Source of the DNA: Planctomycetota bacterium | GTDB lineage: Bacteria; Planctomycetota; UBA1135; UBA2386 | DNA length: 35,173 bases | Reading direction: 5' to 3' | NCBI GenBank assembly: GCA_016873195.1 | Contig: VGXW01000012.1 | Coordinates: 1 to 35,173 of the forward strand | Shown here: positions 24,142 to 34,813 of the stretch, piece by piece | Layout of the letters: the number at the start of each line of letters is the position of its first letter | Numbering within the stretch: the first letter of the stretch is position 1 | Position numbers and translations under genes: made by a program | Notes under the pieces: model-generated | Seen by the model: only the letters and a program-made list of their open reading frames with translations | Database searches by the model: none | Told to the model about the DNA's origin: nothing

Positions 24142-25425
24142 CTACCCCGCCCGGGCCCGCAGGCCGCGGCCCGCCGCGGCGACCGCGACCCCGAGCGTCA
24201 GCACCCCGAGCAGCGCGTCCCCCGGTGCCGCCAGCACCGAGCCGATCGCGAACCACGTCACGATGCCGACGAACAGGAGCGGCACCACCGGCCAGCCCCG
24301 GCACGGCACCGCGGCGGCCCCCTCGGCCACACGAAGCCGCATCATGCCGACCACCGTCGCGGCCGCCGACACGCTGAGCGTCCAGCCGATGTAGGTCATC
24401 AGCTGCTGCAGCCCCGCGGCCCACAGGAACACGAGCGCGAGCCCGGCCTGCAGCGCGATCGCCGCGCGCGGCGGCCTGCCCGCCGCGCCGGCGAGCCAGC
24501 GCGGCAGCGCCCCGTCCTCGGCCATGCGCGCGTAGACGCGCGGACCCGCCATCGTCATGCCGGTGATCGAGGTCAGCAGGGCGAGACAGACGATGCCGGT
24601 GACCAGCACCTCGCCGGGCCGGCCGAGCAGGCCGCGCGCGGCGATCGCCGCGACCTCGGGCTGGCCGGCGAGTTCGCCGGCGGGCACCGACCACAGGAAC
24701 ACCGCGTTCAGCAGCACGTAGGCCGCGGTCACCACGAGCGTGCCGAGCAGCATCGCGCGCGGCACGTTGCGGCCCGGGTCGTGCACTTCGCCGGCGACGT
24801 AGGCCGCGGCGTTCCAGCCCGAGTAGGCGAGCGCGATCCACGGCATCGACTTCGCGAAGCCCGCGAACGGTGTCGCCGCGGCGGGCAGCCCCAGCACCTC
24901 CGGGCCGCCGAGCAGGCGCAGCGACAGCGCGAGGAAGACCATGATCAGCAGCACCTTGGCCAGCACGACGAAGTCCTGCAGCAGGGCCCCGGTGCGCACG
25001 GCCCGGCCGTGCATCAGCGCGGCCAGCAGGATCGCCGCGGTGCCGGCCCAGGGCAGTTCCGGCGGCGCCACGCCGAGCAGGCGGCCGCCGTAGATCTCCA
25101 GCGTGTGCGCCGCCATCGCGATCGGCGCGCTGAACCCGGCCAGCATCGAGACGATGCCCGCCGCGACGCCGGCCGCCGGGTGCAGCGTGCGCCGCAGGTA
25201 CTCGTACTCGCCGCCCGAACCGGGCAGCCGCAGCGCCAGCGCGCCGTAGCTCAGCGCGCCGCAGACGGCGAGCGCGCCGCCGGCGAGCCAGGCGAACAGC
25301 ACGAGCCAGCGGCTGCCGAGGTCGTGCAGCGCGAAGCCCGAGGTCGTGAACACGCCGACCCCGATCATGTTCGCGATCACGAGGCTGGTCGCGCTGCGCA
25401 GCGGGATCCGCCCGGGTGCGTTCAT
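24142..25425 (-). CDS. Amino acid permease, APC superfamily
   Basis: The 427-residue membrane protein has about 12 hydrophobic segments. It begins MNAPGRIPLRSATSLVIANM followed by IGVGVFTTSGF. The 'IGxGxFxxxG' in helix 1 is the unwound substrate-binding site of APC transporters. 'YSGWNAAAYVAGEVHDPGRN' in helix 6 and the following cytoplasmic loop matches the family signature. It probably moves an amino acid or small amine with protons or by exchange. The substrate is not readable. The long open frame upstream of 25425 has no family similarity and lacks a membrane segment, so I use the ATG at 25423-25425. It is divergent from hppA. Confidence 0.9.
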   Translation of the reverse strand: MNAPGRIPLRSATSLVIANMIGVGVFTTSGFALHDLGSRWLVLFAWLAGGALAVCGALSYGALALRLPGSGGEYEYLRRTLHPAAGVAAGIVSMLAGFSAPIAMAAHTLEIYGGRLLGVAPPELPWAGTAAILLAALMHGRAVRTGALLQDFVVLAKVLLIMVFLALSLRLLGGPEVLGLPAAATPFAGFAKSMPWIALAYSGWNAAAYVAGEVHDPGRNVPRAMLLGTLVVTAAYVLLNAVFLWSVPAGELAGQPEVAAIAARGLLGRPGEVLVTGIVCLALLTSITGMTMAGPRVYARMAEDGALPRWLAGAAGRPPRAAIALQAGLALVFLWAAGLQQLMTYIGWTLSVSAAATVVGMMRLRVAEGAAAVPCRGWPVVPLLFVGIVTWFAIGSVLAAPGDALLGVLTLGVAVAAAGRGLRARAG

Positions 25426-25691
25426 CGCCTGCGGCGGCCCCGCCGCCGGGTCGCGCGCCAGGGCAGGGCGCGCGGCATCGAGAACCTCGCCATCGCGCCA
25501 TCTTCGGCGACGCGTGCGGGCGCGACAACGACGCCGGGCGCCACGGCGGAGGCTCGCGCCGGGCGGGGGCGCCGGCTTCCGCCGGCGGCGGCACGTCACG
25601 CTGGCATGGCCGCAGGGCCCTGGGTAGCTTTCGCCGCCAGTTTTCCCGGGCGGTCGGCCTCACTCGCCGAACTCGCTCAGCCATGCACGGA

Positions 25692-25697
25692 AAGGAG
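25692..25697 (+). promoter_or_regulatory. Ribosome binding site of hppA (AAGGAG)
   Basis: AAGGAG lies six bases before the ATG at 25704. This favours that start over the ATG at 25683, which precedes the site. Confidence 0.75.
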
Positions 25698-25703
25698 CGT
25701 TGG

Positions 25704-28127
<2,424 letters not shown>

Positions 28128-28130
28128 GCC

Positions 28131-28182
28131 GCGGCCCCGGTTCGCGGTCCCGGTCCGCGGTCCCGGTCCGCGGTCGCGCCCG
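28131..28182. repeat. Four tandem 13-bp units between hppA and the PQQ-propeller gene
   Basis: Starting four bases after the hppA stop, four 13-bp units begin at 28131, 28144, 28157 and 28170. The middle two are identical (GCGGTCCCGGTCC); the outer two differ at a few bases. The repeat ends just before the stop of the convergent gene. It probably arose by slippage, though it might act in transcription ending. Confidence 0.75.
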
Positions 28183-28188
28183 CGGTGC

Positions 28189-29379
28189 TCACCGCCGCGG
28201 GCCGAACGCCCAGATCGAGCCGTCGTGCGCGCCGACGACGATGCGGCCGCGCGCGACGGCGGGCGACGCGGTGATCTTCGCGCCGACGTCGTGGCTCCAC
28301 AGCCGTTCGCCGCGCGCGAGGTCGAGCACGTAGACGCGCCCGTCCTCGCTCGCCGCGACCACCTTGCCGCCGCAGATCACCGGACTGCTGTCGACCAGGC
28401 CGCGCGTGCGGAAGGTCCACAGCCCCTGGCCCGTCGCGCGGTCGATCGCGTGCACGCACCGGTCGCGGCCGCCGATCACCACGCGGGTGCCGTCGACGGC
28501 GGGCGAACCGAAGAACGGGAACTCGCCCGCGCCGTAGCGCCACAGCACCTCGCCGCTCTGGACGTCGAGGCAGACGACCTGGCCCCCGTGGTGGCCGATC
28601 CAGGCGCGGCCGCCGGCGACCGCCGGCGAGGCCGCGATGTAGGCGCCGAGGTCGTGCGCGGCGACCATCGTGCCGTCCGCCGCGCGCACCACGCGCAGTT
28701 TGCCGTCGCAGCCGCCGAACACGGCGAGATCGCCCGCGACCGCGGCCGTGCCGTTGACGTAGCCGTCGGTCTCGCAGGTGAAACGGGTTCTGCCCTGCGC
28801 GTCGAAGCCGTGCAGCCGCTGGTCGTGGCTGCCGACGAGCACGCGCCGCGCGTCGCCGTCGCCCGCGATCGCCGCGGCGCCGACGATCTTGTCGCCGGTC
28901 GCGGCTTGCCACAGCACCTCGCCGCGCTCGGCCGACAGGCACCAGAGCACGCCGTCGTGGTCGCCGACGTAGAGCCGGCCGGCCGCGAACAGCGGCGGCG
29001 CCTCGATGGTGGGGGGGCGCTCGGGCTTGCCGAGCGGCGTGGCCCAGATGCGTTCGCCGTCCTGCAGCCGCAGCGCCAGCACCTTGCCGTCCTCGCTGCC
29101 GACGTAGACGCGTTCGCCGACGATCACCGCCGACGACGTGATCGGCCCGCCGGCGCGCGTGGTCCACAGCGGTGCCTGGTCGGCCGCGAGTTCGCCGCCG
29201 GCGAGGCCGGTCAGCCCGGGCTGGCCGCGGAAGGCGGGCCAGTCGTCCTGCGCGAACGCGGCGGGGGCGGGCGGCGCCGGGACCGGGGCCGGCGGCGCCG
29301 CCGGTTCCCGTGGCCTGCACGCCGGGGCGCCGAGCAGCGCGAACGCGATCGTCGCGGCAACGGACCGGGTCGGGAACAT
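28189..29379 (-). CDS. PQQ-type beta-propeller protein, probable lipoprotein
   Basis: The 396-residue protein has an export leader (MFPTRSVAATIAFALLGAPA followed by Cys21) and a Pro/Ala-rich linker to about residue 42. The rest is a beta-propeller of about seven repeats with the PQQ-like pattern 'G-x-(V/L)-x-x-(A/L)-x-x-x-x-G-x-x-x-W'. Examples are VYVGSEDGKVLALRLQDGER, LYVGDHDGVLWCLSAERGEV and IWAFGPRR at the end. Such proteins (BamB/PQQ_2 type) usually act as scaffolds; no dehydrogenase residues are visible. It ends in the propeller with no further domain. It shares strand with the membrane protein upstream, nine bases away, so co-transcription is likely. Confidence 0.87.
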   Translation of the reverse strand: MFPTRSVAATIAFALLGAPACRPREPAAPPAPVPAPPAPAAFAQDDWPAFRGQPGLTGLAGGELAADQAPLWTTRAGGPITSSAVIVGERVYVGSEDGKVLALRLQDGERIWATPLGKPERPPTIEAPPLFAAGRLYVGDHDGVLWCLSAERGEVLWQAATGDKIVGAAAIAGDGDARRVLVGSHDQRLHGFDAQGRTRFTCETDGYVNGTAAVAGDLAVFGGCDGKLRVVRAADGTMVAAHDLGAYIAASPAVAGGRAWIGHHGGQVVCLDVQSGEVLWRYGAGEFPFFGSPAVDGTRVVIGGRDRCVHAIDRATGQGLWTFRTRGLVDSSPVICGGKVVAASEDGRVYVLDLARGERLWSHDVGAKITASPAVARGRIVVGAHDGSIWAFGPRR

Positions 29380-29388
29380 CCCGGCAGC

Positions 29389-31272
29389 CTACCGCGCTCG
29401 CCGCCCCATGCGCAGGCGCCAGCGCGCCTCGACCGCGCGCAGTTCGTCGTCGGTCAACGGCACGACGTCGGGCCGCAGGCGCCGGCGGCCGCCGCGGTCC
29501 TCGACGTTGGGCCGCAGGTCCTCGACGTAGCCGGCCGGCGGTTCGCGTTCGTGCGCCATCTGCCGCGGCGGCAGCATCTGCAGCACCGCCTGCGCGAGTT
29601 CGTCGACGTCCAGGCGCTCGTCGCCGTCGTCGTCGCCGAGCGCCAGCAGCACGTCGGCCCAGACCTCCGGGCGCAGCGCGGGGCCGATCGACACCAGCAG
29701 GGGCGACGCGGCGCCGAGTTCGCGCGGGTCGAGCCGCCGGTCGGGGTCCGTGTCGAAGGTCGGGAACGCCGCGCGCAGCACGGCGACGTCGAACGGCGGG
29801 CCCCGGTCCTGGCGGTTGCGCGCGATGACCCAGTCGTTGAGCCCCTTGCCGTCGACGATCGCGACGTCGGCGAGCGACCAGCCGACCACGCCGACCGCGT
29901 CGACGCGGTAGACGAGGCGCTGGCCCGGCACGGCGCCCTCGATCCAGCCGGCGCGCCGTTCGGGCAGATCCGACAGGGCGGCGGCGCAGTAGAACGCGTG
30001 CGTGGCGCGCCGGAAGTTCACCGAGTGCACGTGCAGCCAGGCCTGGCAGCGGTCGTAGCCGGCGAGCAGCGGACGCAGCAGCGCGGGCACCGTCGGCGCG
30101 GCGCGCGCGAAGCCGTCGGCCTCGTGGCCGACCAGCGCGCGCTCCATCCACCAGCCGGGCACGGTGCCGAGCCCCAGGAACGCGAACAGCCAGCCCAGCG
30201 CGACCGAGCGGTTCGCGCGCAGCGACGCGAGCATCGCGGCGCTGGCGAGCCAGCAGAGCGGCACGAGGTGCACGAACACGCGGTAGGCGAAGTGGTCGCC
30301 GCCGACCACGAGCGTGTAGTAGCCGGCGTGCGCGAGCCACGTCGCCACGGCGGTGAGCGCCCCGAAGCGGTCCCGCAGCAACCGCGGCGCGCCGCCGCGG
30401 CACGCCGCCACCGCGAGCCAGACGAGCGCGAGCAGAAGCCACCACCACAGCCCGCTCTCGACGGCGAAGCAGTAGAGGTGGCGCAGGCCGCTCGCGGGCC
30501 AGGGCTCGACGACCTTGGCGTACCACGTGTTCGGCTGCCACTCGCCGTAGAACCAGCGCCGCCACAGCACGTGCGCGACCGGCACGAGCAGCGGCAGCGC
30601 GGCCGCGAGCACGGCGCGCGATCGCTGGCCGCGCAGCAGGAAACCGTGCAGGCCGACGCCGAGCGTCGCCAGCGCGAGCAGATCGCCGTCGGGCCGCACG
30701 AGGTGCGCGAGCGCCGCCCAGGTGGCGAGCCAGGCGAGGTCGCCCGCGAACGTGGCCTCGCGCAGGTTCGTGGCGCGCCGCGTCCACAGCAGCGCGAGCA
30801 GCGCGAAGACCATCGTCTCCATGCCGCTGCTGAGCCATGTCGCGAACGAGTGGTTGCCGGCGATGCCGAGCAGCACGGCGCCCGCGAACCACGGTGCCCA
30901 GGTCCGCCAGGCCTCGGGCAGGTGCTCGGCGCGCAGCCGCCGCGCGACGAGCCACAGCAGCAGCAGCCCCGCGGTCAGCGTGATCGGGATCGCGGTCACC
31001 GGCGGCGGCAGCCCGGTGACGACCCACACGAGGTAGAGGCCGGCGACCCAGCCGAAGCTCGTGTAGCCCTCGACCGGCGCCCACGGCGGCGGGTTCCAGA
31101 CGAAGCCGTGGCCTTCGTAGGCGTTCGCGCAGTAGCGGTAGTTGATGAACGCGTCGTCGCAGAGGAACCACGTCGCGCGGAAGCCGGCGATCGCGACGCC
31201 GATCGCCAGCAGCAGGGGCAGCGCGCTGCGCCAGCGGGGCGTCGGGGGAGCCGGGGCCATCGTCGCGGCCAT
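29389..31272 (-). CDS. Polytopic GT-C-like glycosyltransferase with C-terminal EF-hand pair
   Basis: The 627-residue protein has about ten hydrophobic segments in residues 15-390. After the first helix it reads FLCDDAFINYRYCANAYEGH, GFVWNPPPWAPVEGYTSFGW. The Asp-Asp in the first outer loop, 'GHGFVWN' and 'VEGYTSF' resemble GT-C polyprenyl-phosphate-dependent glycosyltransferases such as the AftB-like group. A soluble domain follows. Two canonical calcium loops occur: DTDPDRRLDPRE (507-518) and DDDGDERLDVDE (547-558), each with acidic residues at positions 1, 3, 5, 9 and 12. EF-hands joined to a GT-C protein are unexpected. The tail after 575 is charged. The acceptor and donor are unknown. Confidence 0.75.
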   Translation of the reverse strand: MAATMAPAPPTPRWRSALPLLLAIGVAIAGFRATWFLCDDAFINYRYCANAYEGHGFVWNPPPWAPVEGYTSFGWVAGLYLVWVVTGLPPPVTAIPITLTAGLLLLWLVARRLRAEHLPEAWRTWAPWFAGAVLLGIAGNHSFATWLSSGMETMVFALLALLWTRRATNLREATFAGDLAWLATWAALAHLVRPDGDLLALATLGVGLHGFLLRGQRSRAVLAAALPLLVPVAHVLWRRWFYGEWQPNTWYAKVVEPWPASGLRHLYCFAVESGLWWWLLLALVWLAVAACRGGAPRLLRDRFGALTAVATWLAHAGYYTLVVGGDHFAYRVFVHLVPLCWLASAAMLASLRANRSVALGWLFAFLGLGTVPGWWMERALVGHEADGFARAAPTVPALLRPLLAGYDRCQAWLHVHSVNFRRATHAFYCAAALSDLPERRAGWIEGAVPGQRLVYRVDAVGVVGWSLADVAIVDGKGLNDWVIARNRQDRGPPFDVAVLRAAFPTFDTDPDRRLDPRELGAASPLLVSIGPALRPEVWADVLLALGDDDGDERLDVDELAQAVLQMLPPRQMAHEREPPAGYVEDLRPNVEDRGGRRRLRPDVVPLTDDELRAVEARWRLRMGRRAR

Positions 31273-31320
31273 GATGCAGGGGCTGGCCCGGCGATCAAGG
31301 CGGGGGGGCGCGGCGGCCCG

Positions 31321-31851
31321 CTACGGCAACGTCGCCGCGAAGCGGCGCTGCCGCCGGGATCCAGCGCGCAGCAAGGCCGACACGGCGCGCGCGATGCGCC
31401 GCGCGAGCTCCGGCAGCGCCGCCGCCACCGCGGGCGTGAAGGCCGTGCCGAACGTGAACGGGTCGGCGACCTCGACCGCGTAGACGCGGAGCCGCGCCGG
31501 CATCGGCAGGCCGAGCCGGCGGCCGAGTTCGATGGCCTCGAGCAGCCCGAAGGCGTGCGCGTTGCCGGGCACGGGCACGCGGCTGCCCGTGAGGTCGAGG
31601 CGGTACAGTTCGCCCGGTTCACCCGCTTCGCTGCGGATCGCGTCGATGACCACCGCGGAATCGAAACCGCCCAGGATCTCCAGCAGTTCGATGCCGCCGA
31701 CGGCCTCCTGGCGCAGTTCGCAACCGCCGCCGAGCAGCGCATGCACGCGCGCGGCCAGCTCCGGGCCGACCCCGTCGTCGCGCAGCAGCGGGTTGCCGAG
31801 CCCGAGCACGACGACCCGCTCCGGCCGCGGCGAGGTCGGCGGAGCGCTCAT
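31321..31851 (-). CDS. [NiFe] hydrogenase maturation protease
   Basis: The 176-residue HybD/HyaD/HoxW-type endopeptidase removes the C-terminal peptide of the hydrogenase large subunit after nickel insertion. It begins with RVVVLGLGNPLLRDDGVGPE, the family start. The nickel-sensing residues expected from HybD appear as acidic Asp25/Asp26, Asp70 in AVVIDAIRSEAG and His99 in PGNAHAFGL. Its ATG overlaps the stop of mvhA by four bases, so it is translationally coupled to its own substrate. The tail (SRRQRRFAATLP) is basic. Length is usual. It is the last gene of the operon within the window. Confidence 0.93.
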   Translation of the reverse strand: MSAPPTSPRPERVVVLGLGNPLLRDDGVGPELAARVHALLGGGCELRQEAVGGIELLEILGGFDSAVVIDAIRSEAGEPGELYRLDLTGSRVPVPGNAHAFGLLEAIELGRRLGLPMPARLRVYAVEVADPFTFGTAFTPAVAAALPELARRIARAVSALLRAGSRRQRRFAATLP

Positions 31852-33308
31852 TGGCGCAGCGTCGCCAGCAGCCGGCCCGATCCGTCGTGGATGCGCGCCC
31901 GCAGCGGCATGCGACCGGGCAGCGTGTGCGTGGCGCAGGCGTGGCACGGGTCGTAGGCGCGGAACGCCATCTCGACCTTGTTGAGCAGCCCGTCGCTGAC
32001 CTGGCCGTTCCGGATCATGTGCTTCGCCGCGCGTTCGACGGACATCGCGATCGGCGCGGCGTTGTGGTTCGTCGCCACGACCAGGTTCACCTTGGTCAGC
32101 AGGCCCTGCGGGTCGGTCCAGTAGTGGTGGATCAGCGTGCCGCGCGGCGCCTCGACGACGCCGACGCCCTCCTTGGGCTCGGCCTTCGGCAGCCGCCGGA
32201 TCTCGGTGCCCGTGATCGCCGGATCGGCGAGCAGCTGCTGCATGCGCTCGGCGGCCTGCAGCGCCTCGACGAGGCGCGCCCAGTGGAACGCCAGCGTCTG
32301 GTGCGCCGGTTTGCCGCCCAGCGTCGCGAACAGCTCGTCGTGCGCCTGCTGCGCCTCCACGGTGGCCATGCCGTCGGCGACGTTGAGGCGCGCGAGCGGC
32401 GCGACGCGGTAGACGCCGCTGTCGGGACCGTCCTGGAAGCCCTGCCAGCCCTTCTGCTTCAGGTACGGGAACGTGATGTAGCTCCACGGCTCGACGTGCT
32501 CGGCGACGTGCTGCACGTAGTCGCGCGCGGCGAACTGCAGGATCCGGCGGCCGGTGGGATCGACGACGCGCACCTGGCCGTCGTAGAAGGCGACCTTGCC
32601 GTCGGCGTCGACGAGCCCCATGTAGTGCGTGCGGTGCGTGTAGGCCTCGTCGAGCACGAGCCCCAGGTTCTGCGCGTCCTTCAGCACGACGTCGCGGAAC
32701 ACCTGCAGGCTGAACCGCGACAGCTCGAGCGCTTCGCCGGCGATCTTGCGGAACTCGTCGCGTTCCGCCGTGGTCATGCCCTTGCTGACGCCGCCGGGCA
32801 CGCCGAACACCGGGTGCACGACCTTGCCCATCATCGTCTCGAGCATGCCGCGCACGCGCCGCCGCGTGGCGATCACGCGGCCGGCGACCTCGAGACCGAC
32901 CTTGCCGATGACGCCGAGGATGTTGCGTTCGCCCTTCGGCGCCTCGGGCCCGACCACGAAGTCCGGGCCGCCGAGGTAGTAGAAGTGCAGCAGGTGGTCC
33001 TCGCACATGAAGGCGTGGTAGGCGAGTTCGCGCAGCATGCGCGCGACCGGCGGCGGCTCGACCTGCCAGAGGTCGTCGAGCGCCTTCACCGACGCCATGT
33101 GGTGCGCGGTCGGGCAGACGCCGCAGATGCGCGGCGTGATGCGCGCCATCTCCTCGGCCGGCCGGCCGAGGCAGAAGGTCTCGAAGCCGCGCAGCTCGGG
33201 CACCTGGAAGAACGCGCGCTGCACGTCGCCCTGGTCGTCGAGGAAGATCTCGATGTTGCCGTGGCCTTCGAGGCGCGTGATCGGATTGATGGTGATGCGG
33301 CGACTCAT
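31848..33308 (-). CDS. mvhA: [NiFe] hydrogenase large subunit, group 3 (MvhA-like)
   Basis: The 486-residue catalytic subunit binds the NiFe(CN)2CO centre that splits or makes H2. The proximal pair is in RICGVCPTAHHMAS (Cys62, Cys65) and the distal pair in DPCHACATH (Cys455, Cys458). The maturation protease should cut after His461 and remove 25 residues. The start ITINPITRLEGHGNIEIFLD is typical. Linkage to mvhD and hdrA points to group 3c (F420-non-reducing) rather than the bidirectional NAD-linked group 3d. The ATG overlaps the mvhG stop by four bases and has a strong AAGGAGG site inside mvhG. Cytoplasmic: no Tat signal on the small subunit. Confidence 0.95.
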   Translation of the reverse strand: MSRRITINPITRLEGHGNIEIFLDDQGDVQRAFFQVPELRGFETFCLGRPAEEMARITPRICGVCPTAHHMASVKALDDLWQVEPPPVARMLRELAYHAFMCEDHLLHFYYLGGPDFVVGPEAPKGERNILGVIGKVGLEVAGRVIATRRRVRGMLETMMGKVVHPVFGVPGGVSKGMTTAERDEFRKIAGEALELSRFSLQVFRDVVLKDAQNLGLVLDEAYTHRTHYMGLVDADGKVAFYDGQVRVVDPTGRRILQFAARDYVQHVAEHVEPWSYITFPYLKQKGWQGFQDGPDSGVYRVAPLARLNVADGMATVEAQQAHDELFATLGGKPAHQTLAFHWARLVEALQAAERMQQLLADPAITGTEIRRLPKAEPKEGVGVVEAPRGTLIHHYWTDPQGLLTKVNLVVATNHNAAPIAMSVERAAKHMIRNGQVSDGLLNKVEMAFRAYDPCHACATHTLPGRMPLRARIHDGSGRLLATLRQ

Positions 33309-34330
33309 CGGTGGACCTCCTTGGCGACGCGCCGTGCCCGCAGCAGCGAGGCGGGCAGCGAGAAGCGGTAGAGCGTGCCCAGCGGGTCGGCCATGGTCGC
33401 GGCGACCGCCGCTGCTTCGGCCTCGGTCTCGCCCGCCGTCAGCGCCCCGAGCGAGGCGAGGAACTTGGTGCCCTGGTCGATGGCCCCGGGTGGGGGGCCG
33501 AAGCAGCCGCGGCAGGGCATGTTGCCGCGGATGCACCGCTCGCCGCAGCCGCCGCGCGTCGCCGGCCCGAGGCAGACGAAGCCGTCGGCCAGGAAGCAGT
33601 GGGTCGGGTCGGGCGCCTCGGTGGCGATGCGGCGGAAGCGCTCGACGCGCAGTTCGGCGGGCTTCGTCGGATTGCGCGGGCAGGTCTCGCACAGCGACTT
33701 GTCGGTCGTCAGCACGGCGCCCTTTTGCGGCAGCTGGCCGGCGAGGATCGCCAGCAGGGCCTTGCCGATCAGCTCGGGCGGCGGCGCGCAGCCGGGCAGG
33801 TAGTAGTCGACGTCGATCACCTGATCGAGCGGGCGCACGCTGTGCCACAGCTCGGGCAGCTCGAGTTCCGCGCCGTCGACGCGGGTGTCGCGCTGCGGCA
33901 GCACCCCGCGCGGATTGTCGACCGTCGGGGAGCGCTGGTACTTGTTGGCGAGGATCTCGTCGCGCGTCGTGGCGTTGGCGAGGCCGGGGATGCCGCCGAG
34001 GTGCGCGCAGGCGCCGAACGCGACGACGAGGCCGCACTTCTCGCGCAGCAGTTCGACCCACATCTCCTGCTCGGAGCTGCGCACGCTGCCGTTGACGAAC
34101 GCCACGGCGACCTCGCCGCGGCGCCAGGCGCGCACGTCCTCGAGCTTGTAGTCGAGCGCCACCGGCCACAGCACGATCTCGACCTTGTCGAGCACCGGCA
34201 GGATGGCCTCGGCGAGGTCGACGACGGCCTCCTCGCAGCCGCCGCACGACGCGCACCAGTAGAACGCGACCTTCGTCTTCGCCGCCTTGGTCGACTGGGC
34301 GGTTCCTGCTCCGTTGCCGTGTGGTTCCAT
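33305..34330 (-). CDS. mvhG: [NiFe] hydrogenase small subunit, group 3 (MvhG-like)
   Basis: The 341-residue iron-sulfur subunit passes electrons between the NiFe site and the MvhD/HdrA side. Cysteines for the proximal cluster are in WCASCGGCEE (Cys26, Cys29), VAFGACAHLGG and YLPGCAPPPEL. Those for two further 4Fe-4S clusters are in SLCETCPRNPTK, then HCFLADGFVCLGPATRGGCG and ERCIRGNMPCRGCFGPP. No Tat leader is present, so the enzyme stays in the cytoplasm. Residues 1-19 are polar and weakly conserved. GGAG precedes the ATG at 34328-34330 by about seven bases. The stop overlaps the mvhA start. Confidence 0.94.
   Translation of the reverse strand: MEPHGNGAGTAQSTKAAKTKVAFYWCASCGGCEEAVVDLAEAILPVLDKVEIVLWPVALDYKLEDVRAWRRGEVAVAFVNGSVRSSEQEMWVELLREKCGLVVAFGACAHLGGIPGLANATTRDEILANKYQRSPTVDNPRGVLPQRDTRVDGAELELPELWHSVRPLDQVIDVDYYLPGCAPPPELIGKALLAILAGQLPQKGAVLTTDKSLCETCPRNPTKPAELRVERFRRIATEAPDPTHCFLADGFVCLGPATRGGCGERCIRGNMPCRGCFGPPPGAIDQGTKFLASLGALTAGETEAEAAAVAATMADPLGTLYRFSLPASLLRARRVAKEVHR
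33316..33322 (-). promoter_or_regulatory. Strong ribosome binding site for mvhA inside mvhG (AAGGAGG)
   Basis: AAGGAGG on the minus strand is seven bases before the mvhA ATG and lies within the last codons of mvhG. Together with the ATGA overlap it supports tight coupling and equal subunit supply. Confidence 0.7.
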
Positions 34331-34344
34331 GGTCGACTCCGGGT

Positions 34345-34779
34345 TCAGTTCTCGGCCGCGACGAACTGCTGCCACGCGAGCGGGCCGAGCTGCCGCAGTT
34401 GCGCGGTGAACTCCTGCACGATGCGCGCGAACCGGTCGCCTTCGGCGGCCGAGACCCACTCGAGCCGCAGGCGTTCGCGCCCGATGCCGTACTGGGCCAG
34501 GAGGCGGGTCAGCAGCGCGACGCGGCGCATCGTCTTGTGGTTGCCGTTCTGGTAGTGGCAGTCGCCCGGATGGCAGCCGGCGATCAGCACGCCGTCGGCG
34601 CCGTCGGCGAACGCCTTGACCACGAACGTCGGGTCGACGCGGCCCGAGCACATGACGCGGATCGCGGTCAGGTTGGGCGGGTACTTGGTGCGGCTGATGC
34701 CGGCGAGGTCGGCGCCGGTGTAGGCGCACCAGCGGCACAGGAAGCCGAGGATCTTCGGTTCGAACGGTCGGGTCGTCAT
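34345..34779 (-). CDS. mvhD: MvhD-type iron-sulfur electron-transfer subunit
   Basis: The 144-residue protein belongs to the MvhD/FlpD family (PF02662), the [2Fe-2S] link between the hydrogenase and HdrA. Cysteines occur at 15 and 18 (FLCRWCAYTGADLAG), 44 (IRVMCSGRVDPTFV) and 69 and 74 (AGCHPGDCHYQNGN), the expected ligand pattern. The ATG at 34777-34779 starts MTTRPFEPKILGFL; a frame start 16 codons upstream has no support. It sits 34 bases after hdrA and 14 bases before mvhG, in the same operon. Confidence 0.94.
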   Translation of the reverse strand: MTTRPFEPKILGFLCRWCAYTGADLAGISRTKYPPNLTAIRVMCSGRVDPTFVVKAFADGADGVLIAGCHPGDCHYQNGNHKTMRRVALLTRLLAQYGIGRERLRLEWVSAAEGDRFARIVQEFTAQLRQLGPLAWQQFVAAEN

Positions 34780-34813
34780 GCTCGGTATTGCTCCCGCGGC
34801 GGTGCTGCCGCCG

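Noticed and set aside
28225-31956. 1243-codon plus-strand frame opposite the PQQ-propeller and GT-C genes
   Set aside because: Low-complexity Arg/Ala/Gln/Val sequence without domains; the opposite strand carries recognised families.
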